Below, piece by piece: positions 1 through 12,489 of a stretch of DNA of 64,000 bases. Source of the DNA: Phragmites australis (Eukaryota; Streptophyta; Magnoliopsida; Poales; Poaceae); assembly GCF_958298935.1 (NCBI RefSeq), contig NC_084924.1, forward strand, positions 26,509,819 through 26,573,818. Direction: 5' to 3'. The notes under the pieces are model-generated. The model did no database searches, had not been told where the DNA came from, and was given only the letters and a program-made list of their open reading frames with translations. Positions within the stretch are counted from its first letter, which is position 1, and every line of letters begins with the position of its first letter. Both the position numbers and the translations under genes were made by a program.

Positions 1-289
1 CTATTTCTTTCTTGTCGAGACTGAAATTAGGTCACCACTGGATTACAACTATAAACTTTCCATACTCCATCATGACTACTTTGTACCGACATGTAGGGGT
101 TGCTGCAGTCTGTTGCTAGTTGCAGCATGAAATTAAGCCCCCTTTGTATATATTAAAAAAAAGATTCATATATCCTTGTTTTTCTTTATTTGTTGTCTGT
201 GACATGCAATAATCTTAAAGTTTGAATCCCTGTTCACCTAAAATAATATTGTTTCTTTTATCTTATATCTTCTTTGCTCCAATTTACAG

Positions 290-1188
290 GTTGTGAAATT
301 AAGCATACAAAATAGCATTCCTTCTGAGTACACACGCATGGTCGTACTTCAAACCAGCTTGGACAAAATAGATCCAGCACAACAGGTAGAATGCTTCGCA
401 CAAGGATTATGTTTTTATGACTAAGTTTTAGTGGCTATTGTCTATCCAAGTAGCTATGAGTAGATGTAACCTATAAAATAAGAGCAATAAGTCTAGCTTA
501 GGACATTCAATTTTCATATCTTTGACTGTTTCATCAGTCCATCTGAAGATATGGACTTTGAGTACGTTATACAACAGTACATTTCTCGAGAGTTTAGAGA
601 ATCGTGACATGTAGCAATCCACCTTCTCATGCAGACAAAAACTAATATGCTGAGACTTAGAAGAACTACTTGAACCAATCAGATGTTTCACCATATGTGC
701 AACTAAGCTAACCAAATCTTCTGTTTCAACTAGACAAGCAATCTAGGCCCTAGAATCTCTGATTAATCTATCTGGCGTCGTTAATGGAACTAGCAGGTTA
801 TGCTTCCTTTCTAAAAAAAGGATATCTAATTGATATTGCTGTATTCGGCCAGGCAAAGAAGAAACCAACAAAACAGAGCAGCCCAGATGAGCTATCAGCG
901 GCACCGCTCCGCGGCTTGACACATGGATTTGGTGATGTTGCGGCAACAAGGGAGAATCTGACAACAGGATTTGGAGACATTAAAGCACCGGAGAAGTTTG
1001 AGCTATTCGAGAAGGCTGCCGGGTGCTGCAGTCGCATGGCCGACTGCTGCTGTTGCATGTGTTTCATCAAGGCGTGCAGCAAGATGAACGATCGGTGCGC
1101 CATTGTCCTGACGCAGGCCTGCGGTGCCCTCGCGTGCCTTGGATGCTTCGAGTGCTGTTCGGCCTTGTGTTGCGGCCAGTCGGACTGA
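290..1188 (+). CDS. 3' end of a gene for a Cys-rich-tailed protein, probably VIT/vWA-domain (inter-alpha-trypsin inhibitor heavy chain-like); partial
   Basis: Two coding exons are visible. Exon A (290-385, 32 codons) follows the acceptor TTTACAG and ends at CAG|GTAGAA; it reads VVKLSIQNSIPSEYTRMVVL and onward. Exon B (853-1188) follows GGCCAG, is in phase 0, and ends at TGA 1186-1188. The predicted tail is hydrophilic at first (AKKKPTKQSS), then has two copies of a TxGFGD motif, then a very Cys-rich end containing CCSRMADCCCCMCF and CFECCSALCCG, which suggests acylation or metal binding. I recall this arrangement from plant vWA/VIT-domain proteins of unknown biochemical role, but the diagnostic domains lie upstream of the window, so the family call is inference. 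Positions 1-289 look like the preceding intron. Its 3' end faces the LAZ1 homolog 276 bp away. Confidence 0.6.
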
Positions 1189-1464
1189 CAGCACCAACTC
1201 GGCTTTATTCTGTTGTACGGCGATGTGAATATCGTTATTACTGTATAGGATGGGCATCGCATGTTTATCTATCGGATTGCTTGATTAAGAATGACCTCCA
1301 TATCGATGTGTACAGCTTCGTCCATGTAATTCTATGAACCAAAAATCGGATGAAGCGTCCATGTAATTCTAGCCACTGTAGGCAAACGAAGGTTTAATCC
1401 CACAGGAGAGGGAAGAGTACATAAACGATGTACAAATTCTTATCAGTATGCGTTGCTTCAGATG

Positions 1465-4034
1465 CTAGACCTCAGTATCCTTATTTGTTCTTTTGATTTC
1501 CACCTCTGCCTCAGCCACAGCAGTTTCGCGATCCTCGCCGTTACCTTGCGCTTTCTGTTTGACTTCGACCTGTGCGTCGACCGCAACAGGTTCATCATCC
1601 ACCACATTCTCGGTGACGTGCTCCTCCACGTCAAGTTTAGATTCTTTCTTGTCCCCTGTCTTCAGCGAGATATGATGGAACTTCTCCTGAATCTTCCCGA
1701 CACCTTTCTCCACAGGTCCAATTGCCTGTGAGATAGTAAGGGCAACATCCTTGACAACCTACATAAGAAGCCAGTGATCCTCTGTTAAGACATGAAAAAA
1801 ATCAGGAGCGAACATATCAAAATTCAGATCTCATTAGTATACATGGTGGCCACCGCCAAGAACAACATCCTGCGCGCTTTCCTTGATGCTTGTCCCTGGA
1901 GCTTCAACATGGGTCTCCTTTTGCTCAACCGCAGCCAGTCTACTGTTGCTGTCGTCGTTGACATCTACCTTCACCTCCATTTTACTCTCTTCAGATGTGA
2001 CCTTTCCATGATCCAGGACAGGGATGTGCTGGTACGGCTCCACGGTGAAGACAAAGGCATGCGCTATTGCTGCAACAGCCATCTACAAGAAACAGCAGAA
2101 TTCTACTGAAGTAACACAAGAAAAAATAGTTCACAAGGTGGTGAAAAGATTACCTCGATGCAAATGAGGAAGTCCTGTATTGCATTCTGCACTTTTCCCC
2201 CCTTGGGTAGGAGCCCAGTTTGGCATATGATTGCAATGCCGACTCCTTGCCACCAAGTGGCAAATACAATGGCCTTAAAGCTTATGAACTTGGCTAGTGG
2301 CCTTATTGCCTGTAGTTTTTCATGTGTTGCATTGTAAAATTTGACAAGACAATACAATGCCCATGTCTGGCTGAAATTTATGACAACAGCAATGTAAGGG
2401 TAACTGCATATAAAAGCACGGCACGTTGTCAGAAAACAACATACTAGTTGCATAATATTTTGAACACTAGAAAAAAGAAGTTTTTTTCTTTTGTAGGAAA
2501 TTTAGGAGAAGTTTTGTCTCGGCAAAATGTTGTTCCTGATACTTGAATGAGATACATTAAAAAAGCCTATGCGGATCACTTGACCTTATCTCTCATTTTC
2601 TGAAGTTAGATGTTTCGCTTATTTCGGTAACACAAAAGGTGAACAATACAGTTACCCATAATTCCACTTGAATTCACCATCTCCATAGGCTCCAAAAAGC
2701 TCCAAGATCAATGCCAAGAAAGCACATAGTGTCTTCAGAATCATCTAGAATTTTGTCAAAGAAGGTCACGTCATGTCATTATTTGCCAGTGTAAGATGAG
2801 GAAAGATATTATAAATGAGCTCACATATTGCACGAGACCGAATTTTATAATTGTGTACAAGTTCTCTCCTAGAGCATTAGGGTCCCAAAAGAAGTTGCGC
2901 ACTCTGCTTCGGTTATGAGCTTGTGCCTTGTCTTGACTCTCGAGCAACTGCTCACTTAGCTCTTCCCTTTTTCTGCTCTCAAGCAACCGAAACACTTGTC
3001 GTTCTCCCCCTGAAGAGTAAGGTAATAACAAATTTGTACAACTAATTCAGAGAGCTGGCAGAGTTGACTGTATGAATATGTAGTTGATCATCACAAGAAT
3101 GCTATGGTTTCTCATCCAAGACTAATCGGAGACGTTGTTTGTGGAGAAAGCGGTGTTTTTTCCCGGATGAAATTGAACATTTGATTTGTGTTATAGATGC
3201 AGATAGTGTACAATAAGGTAATATTACCGAGGCAAGCGACCAAGTATCGTCCAAAGGCATAAAGAGCAAATGCTTCATAACAGTTCCGCAATATATCACA
3301 TGCCAAAGAGAACTCCGAATTCCACAGTGAAATTGTCTGAAAAGAATTGAAAACTGGAATTGTATCAATTCATGTCAGTATCTTGCGGGTTTTTTTATAA
3401 AAAATAAACTGCACACAGGGAAAACTGAATAATAAAAGTGTCTGCAATGCTGAATAATAAAATTTTGATGTGAAGAAGGCAGCGGGACATTATTTCAAGC
3501 CAGTGAGCAACTTAACATACCACTTACAACAATTCAGCATCTACTCACCAAGTTTTGAAAATTTACATTCAATGAATAGTTTGCTATTGAAAGCCAATCC
3601 ACTAGTAGTATTTTTTGGCCTCGACTAGTCATCTGAACAAACGGAGGTTGTACTTACAGATTCAGAGGCATATACAGGCACCATAAACAGCACTGCTATG
3701 ATCCACTTCTGCTCCTGCAGAATTTCCAGCAAGAAAAACAAATATTCAACACGAATAACAGCAAGCATCCGTTGCATTGGATTGAACGAACAACAGAAAT
3801 TGGGTATCACAACATTATACAATGTAAATCCTTCGCACTTACGGCGGGATTGCTGTACGATCTGAGGTGCTGCACGATGAGCCAGAGAGAGATCAGGAGG
3901 GCAACGAGCGCAAACGCGGCCCCAATGAGCACGGCGGGGGTGTGGATGTTCCCGTACAGCCCCTGGAAGCTAGAGGTTCCTCCATCGGACGCCATCGGCT
4001 CATTCATTCCACATGCAGGGGAGGGGATCTCCAC
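1465..4034 (-). CDS. LAZ1: Protein LAZ1 homolog (DUF300 / TMEM184-like multi-pass membrane protein), 8 exons, complete
   Basis: Eight exons with GT/AG junctions join in frame: 4034-3843, 3714-3658, 3336-3228, 3009-2825, 2744-2656, 2403-2154, 2082-1843 and 1758-1465, giving 471 residues. The N-terminal membrane segment is at about residues 34-57 (AVLIGAAFALVALLISLWL). Later hydrophobic segments include IIAVLFMVPVYASES, FALYAFGRYLVACLG, FGLVQYMILKTLCAFLALIL, YPYIAVVINFSQTWALYCL, AIVFATWWQGVGIAIIC and FLICIEMAVAAIAHAFVF, about seven in all. They match the family order, including the GGERQ loop. The last 100 or so residues are a charged cytosolic-type tail. The first Met is at 4034; in-frame Mets at 4007 and 3995 are alternative starts. 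Plant LAZ1 proteins are tonoplast or endomembrane proteins linked to autophagic cell death and brassinosteroid signalling; the family is distantly related to organic solute transporter alpha. No break is visible, so the gene looks functional. Confidence 0.93.
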
Positions 4035-4790
4035 TCCTCTGTAAAAACTCTTCTCTAGATGCAGCTCAAACAGGGGCCAAAAGGGAGGGAAAAAATGGAT
4101 TGGAAAATGAACGGATTTGAGGGCTCACAGCAAAGGAAAGATTCGGTGGAAGGAGACGGACAACGAACCGATCCGAGTTCGGACGGATCTCCACTGCACG
4201 TACGCCAGTCCAGGGGGGGATGAGGTTGACGACGAGGGAAGAGAGAAGGAAGGGTGCCTGCCTGCCTCCGGATGGACGCGTGGAGAGTATTCTGCGAGCG
4301 GGGCGGTGAGGCTGCTGCATGGCATGGCTTAAAACGGTCGGATGCGCCTGAAATTGACCTTTTCATTCCATATTCTAACTTACTTCAATACTTCCTATAC
4401 AATTCTCTCTTGTTTTACCCTCTTCTGTGCGATGGTTATGCACTTTTCTTCTGTCCATTACGTTTTAGAACAAATGATTAACTTGACCAAGAAAAAAAAT
4501 TCCCGCTGGAAATACATCACGTTTTAGAACTTAAACGGTCAAATTAAACCTCGTTACTTTTACCATTTTTTACATGGAAATAATGCCATAAGATTCGTTA
4601 TGATAAGATCTCAAGTTATAATAATTTATTACATCATATATTATTATAAAAATTAGTGGAAAAAGTTGCTCATTAAAGACAGTGTCTACCTAAAAAAGTC
4701 AAATATACTTAAACGTAGATATGGATTGCATGTATTATATCTTGTAAGTTGGTATAATGAGCAAAATTCGTAAAAGTACATGTAAGTTAT
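4035..4790. other. 5' flank of the LAZ1 homolog; no gene seen
   Basis: Positions 4035 to about 4320 are GC-rich and probably hold the 5' UTR and core promoter of the minus-strand LAZ1 homolog; I could not pick a TATA box with confidence. From about 4340 to 4790 the sequence turns AT-rich and shows no coding potential. The Copia LTR starts at 4791, about 757 bp upstream of the LAZ1 start codon. Confidence 0.5.
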
Positions 4791-6260
4791 TGTAGGATTG
4801 AGAACAACGACTAGAAAAGTGGTGAATAGATACTTTAATAAATTTCTTAAAGAAACAGATGGTCTTTTCTTATTTTCACCCAACACACCTAAAAGAAGGA
4901 GTTACCAGAAAGAGTAATACAAAAACGCAGCAGAAATTCAGCTCAATCCGGAAGTTTCAATTCAAAAATTAAATTTGAAAATCCAACAAAAAATGGTTCT
5001 CATACTTGGAATCGAACTCTAAGTTCCACAGCAAATCAATCTATAACTCAACCCCATATAAAAATTAGACCTTTATGAGAAACACCAAAACTCAAAGAGA
5101 TGAACACCAGACGAAGAAATTCTCTAAGTTGATAAATTAGAGGAGAGGGATTGTGAGACCCAAATTTGTATTGTTGCATGCGCATTTTATGCCTCTAGCA
5201 ATGAGAAGAATGATTTCACAAGGTGCTGAAAATTCAGCCAAAAAAACAAAATAAAAATCATAAAGAAACACCAAAAACTTACAAACTTATAAGGGAACCA
5301 ATAGAGAAAAATGAGAAGGAGGTGAATTTAAGCATGAGAAGGAAAATAAACTTCGTACTTCCAAAGGTTAGCCCTATTTTAGGTAGATTACAAAGATTTT
5401 TCTCTAAAAAACTCACATCTATTACATAGACTAAGTACTCATCCTTCATCTCCTCTAAAACCATAGCACTATGGCTCTCAAATGAGTGGCACAATAGACT
5501 CAAGTGGTTGATTCAAACTCTTTCATAGTCCTATTTTATAGGTTTAGAAAACTTGACCCTAAGTTTTTTAACTTGTTACAAAAATACCCCTCTCCTATAA
5601 TACACTCTTACTTACTAACGAGGATATTTTGGTCCATTTCTTGTACCGTCCGTCGAACGGTCGCAGAGCCTTTACGACTTAGCTTCGTCTCGACGCAAGC
5701 TTCACGATGGTGTCACATACTCCTCTAAACTTCCCACAGTTTTGAAGCCTAGCTACGAAACCCTCTGCACGCTTCTTAAAACATGACTTACCACTTGCTT
5801 ACACCTTAAGCAAGCGCTATGATATTGGCATGTGTACTTTGTCTTGCGATCCTGACCGTCGTCAAGTCTCTTCCGCTCCCAATCTCTCGAGCCATCTTGT
5901 CACTTGCACTAGCATCCCATTCGCTTGACTTTATCAACACACTATCTTCATCCTCCGTTTTATGCTTTCCATGACCACTACATGTATAACTAGGATCACC
6001 CTTGACTCCGCCCGACCTCGTTGATCATCCAGCACTAGGCACCCGTTTAACCCCGATCATCCGTTGTCGACCATCAAGTTGTATCCGTCACCTGCACACC
6101 ATGAGATAAGCAAACATATTTCTTCAACTCCAACTCTAGTTAGTCCATAATCAAAATGCTCAAATTAAACTCAAGCAATCCAAAACTTGATAAACCAAAT
6201 TAACATCTTGTCAATCACTCATCACATATAAACCAAGGCACGTTTTAACTTGGTTTCTCA
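4791..6260 (-). repeat. 3' LTR of Copia 1
   Basis: It begins TGTAGGATTGAG and ends GGTTTCTCA, the TG...CA ends expected of an LTR. It aligns along its length with the partial copy at 10612-11729 and, more distantly, with the LTRs at 13416 and 34262; shared stretches include GAGACCCAAATTTGTA and CATCACATATAAA. It reads as an LTR in minus orientation. Confidence 0.85.
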
Positions 6261-6272
6261 ATCTCCCCCTTG
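6261..6272 (-). other. Polypurine tract of Copia 1
   Basis: On the minus strand this reads AAGGGGGAGAT directly before the 3' LTR, the standard Copia plus-strand primer position. Confidence 0.75.
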
Positions 6273-7653
6273 ATGAGTGCATTAACAAAACCTCAAAGCA
6301 TAAAGATTTTGGTTTGAAGAAGATAGGCTCATCCAAGTGACAAAAACTCAAGAAAGAACAAAAGCATGTCACTTGGCATAAGAAAAATTGCATAAGGCCT
6401 AAGAGAGGCAAAGACAATCCAAAAACCTCAAAAGAGTAATAACAACTCAAAAACACAAAATCAAATGATCCCTCTTGATAAATGCACATTTTTCATTTAT
6501 GTAAGATTTTTCTTTGATTCGGTGCAAAATTTCATTTCCCCTGTTTCATTGATCTCTTTCCCTTTGGTAATGCAAATATTAAGGACAAAATATTATGCAA
6601 TGCATGAACATGTAATGCTAATGAGGCTTTTACTAGTATACCATAAAGCATTTGTAAAAGCTAGAAATATCAAAGGGCTATAGAAAGTAGAAGATAGAGC
6701 TCACAAATGCACAAAGGCTCAAAAAGAAACAATGACATAAGAACATGAAGCTGTATAAGCTAAACCTAAAGAATTAGTTGGTGTATTTAATTTTACATAG
6801 CCGAATCATATTCAAAGCGACCACTACATAAACATCCACTCGTCCCGAGATAATACAAGAATTAAGAACTCACTAACTTCAATCTCAAACTAGTCAAATA
6901 AATATTCATGACAGCAGGCTTTGCAAAATCTCACATATGAAACCGAGACTTAGTTAGATCAGGTGATTTAAAATAAAATTGAGCATTTGGCACATTTTTT
7001 TTCATTTTTATCCTCAAGTTGTCTCTTATCCAAGCAAAGTGTCACGCGACTGAGTACAGCAAACACCTTAAGACTTCATGACAACTGTATTGGATCACAT
7101 TTTAGTACAAGATACTTGATTTCATAGGATTATTCATATTTTCACAAAGAATCAAGTTTTCATATGATCAAGTCAAGTAGTGTCTTTACGACACAAGAAA
7201 CATATGTTACCCCAATGTTCTATCATGAGCTAAACATCTGGCAAAGACAGAAAATATAGTGCAATATTTCCCAATCCACTGACTTGAACCAAGAAGCATA
7301 GAGCAAGATATTCATCAAAATAGTCTTAACACAAGTATTGATTAAACCGAAGCAATTACGAATATGGTGATTAAGAATGTAGCATTTCATAGTCTACATG
7401 ATTCATAAAATTGCTAAATTTCATCTTAAGGAAAGTTAGCTTGCTTGAAATATTTCATGTCAAATTATCAAGAGAAGCTTAAGATTAAAAGCTTGCTTTG
7501 CATAACTATTCAACTTAGTCTAAATTCAACACTAGCAATCAAAAATGCTAAAGATATACAAGTCAAAACTCAACTAATATGATTATCTTACATGATGTGA
7601 TCCAATGCAAATGCAACAAAAGTAAGATAGAGTATATAAAACATAACTCCCCC

Positions 7654-8868
7654 TCACACAATGCTATAGGGATGGCACACACCAACCGCTCCCCTCAAAT
7701 AAGCAAATCTAGTAGCATCTAGAGGCTTGGTGAAGATGTCGGCTAGCTGGTGTTAGGTATCGATGTATTTCAAGTCTATATCCCCCTTCTCATTGTGGTC
7801 TCTCTGAAAGTGGAATCTCAGATCTATGTGTCTGGTTCTAGAGTACTGGACTGGATTATTGGTTATGCTTATGGTACTAGTATTGCCACACAAAAGTGAC
7901 ACACTCTTGAAACCTAACCCAAAGTCTCTCAAGGTAGAAATCATCCACAAATTCTGTGAGCAATAGCTAGCGGCAGCTACATACTTAGCTTCAGCAGTAA
8001 ACTGCGTAACACTAGACTGCTTGCAAGAAGACCAACACACAATAGAAGTACCCAAGAAATGACACGTACTAGAAGTACTCTTCCTATCAATTGTACACCC
8101 AGGAAAATCCGCATCGAAAAAACCTCGAAGAGAAAGTGAAGAGAAGGCAGAAAACCAGAGTCCATACTCGAGAGTGTGCTTGAGATACCTCAGAATGTGT
8201 TTCACCGCTTAATGGTGAGACATACTCGGTGAAGCTTGGAAGCGCGCGCAGAGGCAGACGGTGAAGTGGATGTCCGGTCTTGTTGCCGTCAGGTACAGGA
8301 GGAAGCCAATCATGCTTTTGAACTCCCTCTGGTCCACCACTTCACCATCTTCATTTGGATCAAGCACAGTCGAGGTAGCCATCGGTGTCGCCAAGGGATT
8401 CACGTCGCTTATGTCAAACTTCTTCAGCAGCTCCTTGGTGTACTTCATCTGGTGGATGAATGTACCCTGCTTACATAGCTTGATTTGAAGTCCAAGGAAG
8501 AAGTTGAGCTCACCTATCATCGACATTTCGAACTCCCTGCTCATAGTTTCTGCAAACTTGGCCACAAGTGTATGATCTGAATGAAGATGGTGAAGCCCAT
8601 ACAAAGCTTTCTGAAGCTTGTATACACTATGTGGGTATTTGGTGTGTTCAAAGCCTAGGGGTTGCTTGACATAGACCTCTTTCTGTATGAAACCATTTAG
8701 GAATGCACTCTTGACATGCATTTGATACAGCTTGAAACCCTGGGATGCCATAAAAACAAGAAGGATCCTAATGGCTTCTAGCCTAGCTACCGGTGCAAAG
8801 GTCTTTCCAAAGTCTATCCCCTCTATTTGAGTGAAATCCTGAGCTACTAGTCTAGCCTTGTCTCTCAC
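7654..8868 (-). pseudogene. Copia 1 reverse transcriptase and RNase H remnant
   Basis: From right to left, the reverse transcriptase portion (8868-8209) starts at RDKARLVAQDF and shows AFLNGFIQKEVYVKQPLGF. After KALYGL it jumps directly to a segment that normally lies after the catalytic YVDD box. About 60 residues including YVDD are therefore gone, in frame. A TAA at 8211-8209 interrupts the junction to RNase H, where a Gln codon is expected before AVKHILRYL. RNase H (8205-7654) keeps DADFPGC, but TAEAEY has become TAEAKY, changing a catalytic Glu. Another stop lies at 7755-7753 before HQLADIFTKPLD; the original end is near 7654. The enzyme cannot be active. Confidence 0.88.
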
Positions 8869-9001
8869 TACAGACCCATCCTCCCCCGTTTGTTTTTAAA
8901 AATCCATTTGTGTCTATGGTGGGAATATTATGGGGTGTCTCTACAAGAACTAAAATTTGGTTTCTCTCAAAAAATTTGAGCTCTTTATGCATGACATTGA
9001 C

Positions 9002-10611
9002 CTAATTTGAATCAGATAAAGCATGTCCAACATCATAGGGCTTAAAGGAAGCAACGAATGCAGAATCAGTAAAATGAGCGTGGTGAGTAGACTTGGACCT
9101 AGTTACCCTCTCATCGAGATCATTGATCATCATGTGTGGAGGGTGTCGCCGCTGAATGTATTGAGGAGCCTCACGCCTTGAGAGAACCACCCCCTCAAAC
9201 ACAGCTGATGTAGGCTCGAGAGCAGTTGAAGTTGAAGTAGAGGCTGCAGGACCCTCTGCTGGATTAGAAGAAGCAGGAGCCAGCTCTAGAGCAGGTGTGG
9301 TCGAGAGGAGTAGTGGATCATCCTCATCATCACCAAGAGCTGGAAGGTCACTATCTACAAAGATTCTCTCCTTCATCTCCTGATCACCTAACACTCAAAG
9401 GCAGAACTAGCGTAGTGAGTTGATTCATCAAAAGTCATATCACAGGATTCCATGATAATATTAGTGTCAAGATTGTAGACCCTGTAAGCATTACTATGAA
9501 GATAATACCTCAAGAAAATGCCATCAGAAGAGCGTGACTCTAACTTGTCAAGATTGTCACGCTTTAGGATGAAACACCGACAACCAAAAACTCTCAAATG
9601 TGAAACTTTTGGCTTCCTCCCAAAGCGCAACTCATAAAAAGTCAAATTTATGATCGAGCGCAAGAAAATCCGATTGGAGATATAGCACGTAGTACTAATG
9701 GCCTAAACCCAAAACTTTCTTAGAGTCTTATGCTCATCGAGCATCGTCTTAGTCATCTCTACCAAAGTCCTGTTCTTTCTCTCAACCATGCCATTCTGCT
9801 GAGGAACGTGTGGGGCGAAAGTTGATGCTCAATGTTATGTTCAAGATAGAAAGCATAAAAAAATAGTTCTTGAGCCCGGTGCCATTATCACTGCGAATTG
9901 TTTTCAATGTACCAGGAAGTTTTTTTGAATAATCTCAAAGCCAAGCTCCAGAAGTGTAAGAACACTTCATCCTTACTCACAAGAAAGAAAACCCAAGAAT
10001 AGTGAGAGTAATCATCAACAATGACAAGTACATACTACTTCCCACCTGCCGAACGAACCCGGGAAAGACCAACAATGTTCATATGGAGAAGTTTTCTCAA
10101 TCGTTCAATCATCACTAGATTAACAAGTGGGTGAGGAGTGGCAACCATCTTGCCATGCCAACAAGGAGCACAAAGAAGGTTCTTCACAAACTTGAGCTTG
10201 GAAAATCCTCGGATCAAGCCAAAGGCACTCAAACGAGTAAGCAGATCAAAGCTCATGTGCCCTAGTCTCTTATGTGGAATCCAAAGCTCAAAAGAAGGTT
10301 GGGCGATTAAACACTGAGAAGAACTAGAAGACTCAGAAAAATTGGTTCCAAAAAATCTCTCAACTCGAGAAATCTTGTAAATCAAAGCACCAGAAGAATT
10401 AAGAACTCGAGAAGTATCGCTCTTGAAGCGTACTTCCAAGCACTCATCAAGCAACTGAGATATATAAAGCAAGTTGTATCCTAGATGCTCAACTAAAACC
10501 ACATCTTTGAGAGTAAAAATCTCATTTACCTTTACTGTTCCTTTGGCCTTCACTCTACCTTTCCGATCATCCCCAAATGTGATGTACTTGTGATCCTTAG
10601 AAGCATAGAAA
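9002..10611 (-). pseudogene. Copia 1 protease C-terminus and integrase remnant
   Basis: Segment 10553-10035 holds the end of the protease region (SQLLDECLEV) and the pre-integrase zinc-binding part (HKRLGHMSFDLL, then CAPCWHGKM). It is cut by a TAG where a Trp or Tyr would precede YVLVIVDDYS. Segment 9663-9388 is the integrase C-terminal region (FGRKPKVSHLRVFGCRCF). Segment 9394-9002 is the acidic linker between integrase and reverse transcriptase (PAASTSTSTALEP, DERVTRSK). Several frame changes and stops separate the pieces. At about 10611 the coding sequence is fused to LTR sequence by a deletion. Confidence 0.85.
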
Positions 10612-11729
10612 TGCGAGACCCAAATTTGTACTATTGTATGCGCATTTTATACTTCCAGCAACGAGAAGAATGACTTCATAAGATGTTGAAAATTCAACCA
10701 AAAAACCAAAACAAAAATCACAAAGAAATACTGAAAACTTGCAAACTTACAAGAGAACTAATAGAGAGAAATTAGAAGGAGGTGAATTTAAGAATGAGAA
10801 CAAATAAACTTCATTACTCCCAAAGGTTCCCTATTTTAGGCAGATTATAAAGATTTTTCTCTTAAAAACTCGCACCTATTACTAGATTAAATACTCATTC
10901 TTCTTCTCCTCTAAAACCCTAGCACTAGGCTCTCAAATAAGTGACAAAATAGGCTCAAATGGCTGGTTCAAACTCTCTTATAGCCACACCTCTCTATTTA
11001 TAGGCATAGGAAACTTGACCCCTAAGTTTTATAACTTATTACCAAAATACTCCTATCTTGTAGTACACTCCTATCTACCACCGAGGGTATTTTAGTCCAT
11101 TTTATGCTCTGTCCATTGAACGACTGCGACGTCTTCATGACTTAACGTTGTCTCGACGCAAGCTTCACGATGATGCTACATACTCCTCCAATCATCCCAC
11201 GGTTTGGAGGCACAACCGCGAAACTCTCTGCACACTTCTCAAAGCGTGACTCGTCACTTGCTTACACCTTAAATAAGCGCTCTGATGTTGACACGTGTAC
11301 TCCGTCTTACGATCTTGACCATCGGTAAGTCTCTCCTGCTCTCGATCCCTTGGACTGCCTTGTCACTTACACCGACATCCCTTTTGCTTGACTTTATCAA
11401 CACACCATTTTCATCCTCCGTTTCATATTTTACTTAACCTCCATATGTACAGCTAGGATCACCCTTGACTCTGGCAGACCTCCTTGATCATCCGGCACCA
11501 AATACCCACCTAGCCCTGATCACCCATCGTCGACCGCCAAGTTGTATCTGTCACCTGCACACTATGAGACAAGAAAACATATTTCTCCAACTCTAACTCC
11601 AATTAGTCCATAATCAAAATACTCAAACCAAGGTTAAATAATTCAAAACTCGACAAACTAAATCGACAACCTTCAATCACTCATCACATATAAATCATAA
11701 ATCAAGATATATTTCAACTTAGTTTCTCA
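10612..11729 (-). repeat. Truncated 5' LTR of Copia 1
   Basis: It matches 5150-6260 of the 3' LTR and ends with the same TTTCTCA, but lacks the first 360 bp or so in plus-strand order (the U5 side of this minus-strand element), along with the primer site and gag that should lie between it and the protease region. Confidence 0.82.
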
Positions 11730-12489
11730 GTTGGCAAAAGCAAACTACACGTTACAAATTATATAAAATATAAATATTTAACTAGCAGGCCAGTGTACCA
11801 CAGACTGTAGATGGATTATCTCGTATCTCCTGGAAGAAAAAACCAAAGCCGAACGCATGCCTGGCTCGAAAACATAATTAAAGAAAAAACCAAAAGAAAA
11901 CGAGTCCCAGACCGGCCTATGACTTTGCATGTGAATAACTTAGCAATTCGATCTTTCCTTTTCCAAATGAAATGAATTTTCTATTTCAGAAAGAAAGGAA
12001 GAGTGGAAGAAGCCCAGCCCTGTGAATCCGCTGAATAAGAATAGCGGAGTTGGAGCCGATGGCATGCTGGCATGGGGGCGTTGAACACGTGTCCAAACAC
12101 CTTGTCTACGTGGCAGAATGCCCGGTGCTGTTGCGAATTTGCCAATACCGAATTTACGTGCATGAAATTCGGAATTTAATTAGTGTATGCATCTAATTCG
12201 GAATTTAGTTAGTGTATGTAATTTGGAATTTTTGACAAAATGTTTACAAAGATCTAGCATCTTCGAGTGGAATTTTCCATCTGTTCTTTTTATACAATTT
12301 GTGTATTTTCTCCGCTGCTTGGACACTCGAGACAATTCTGTTGCATTCTTTTTTCTAGTATATGAATGCACACAAACCACGTGTCTCTCGGGCAACGATA
12401 AAGCTAGAATGAAAATAAACGGTGCACCACTTAAGCATACATATAGTTTTTAAGCTGCTTAGTGGTGCATGTTTTTCAAAGGGGTATAT
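11730..12489. other. Intergenic sequence with a short tandem repeat; no gene seen
   Basis: No reading frame here looks like a gene. At 12165-12230 a unit of about 30 bp is repeated imperfectly (AATTCGGAATTTA followed by GTTAGTGTATG, then a third decayed unit). The stretch separates Copia 1 from the next repeat block. Confidence 0.4.

Larger units (their letters stand above)
4791..11729 (-). mobile_element. Ty1/Copia retrotransposon 1, minus strand, 5' part deleted, dead
   Basis: The 3' LTR (4791-6260) starts TGTAGG and ends TTTCTCA. It is followed by a minus-strand polypurine tract, a 1.4-kb noncoding stretch (6273-7653), an RNase H/RT remnant, integrase and protease remnants, and a truncated 5' LTR (10612-11729). 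Gag, the primer site and the first 360 bp or so of the 5' LTR are missing: the protease-region sequence at about 10611 runs straight into LTR sequence equivalent to 5150. Flanking bases are GTTAT on the left and GTTGG on the right, so a target duplication is at best degraded. The same family occurs as element 2 at 13416-36207. Confidence 0.85.

Noticed and set aside
4786..11734. A target duplication GTTAT for Copia 1
   Set aside because: The right flank is GTTGG, matching only three of five bases, which is too weak to claim for a rearranged element.
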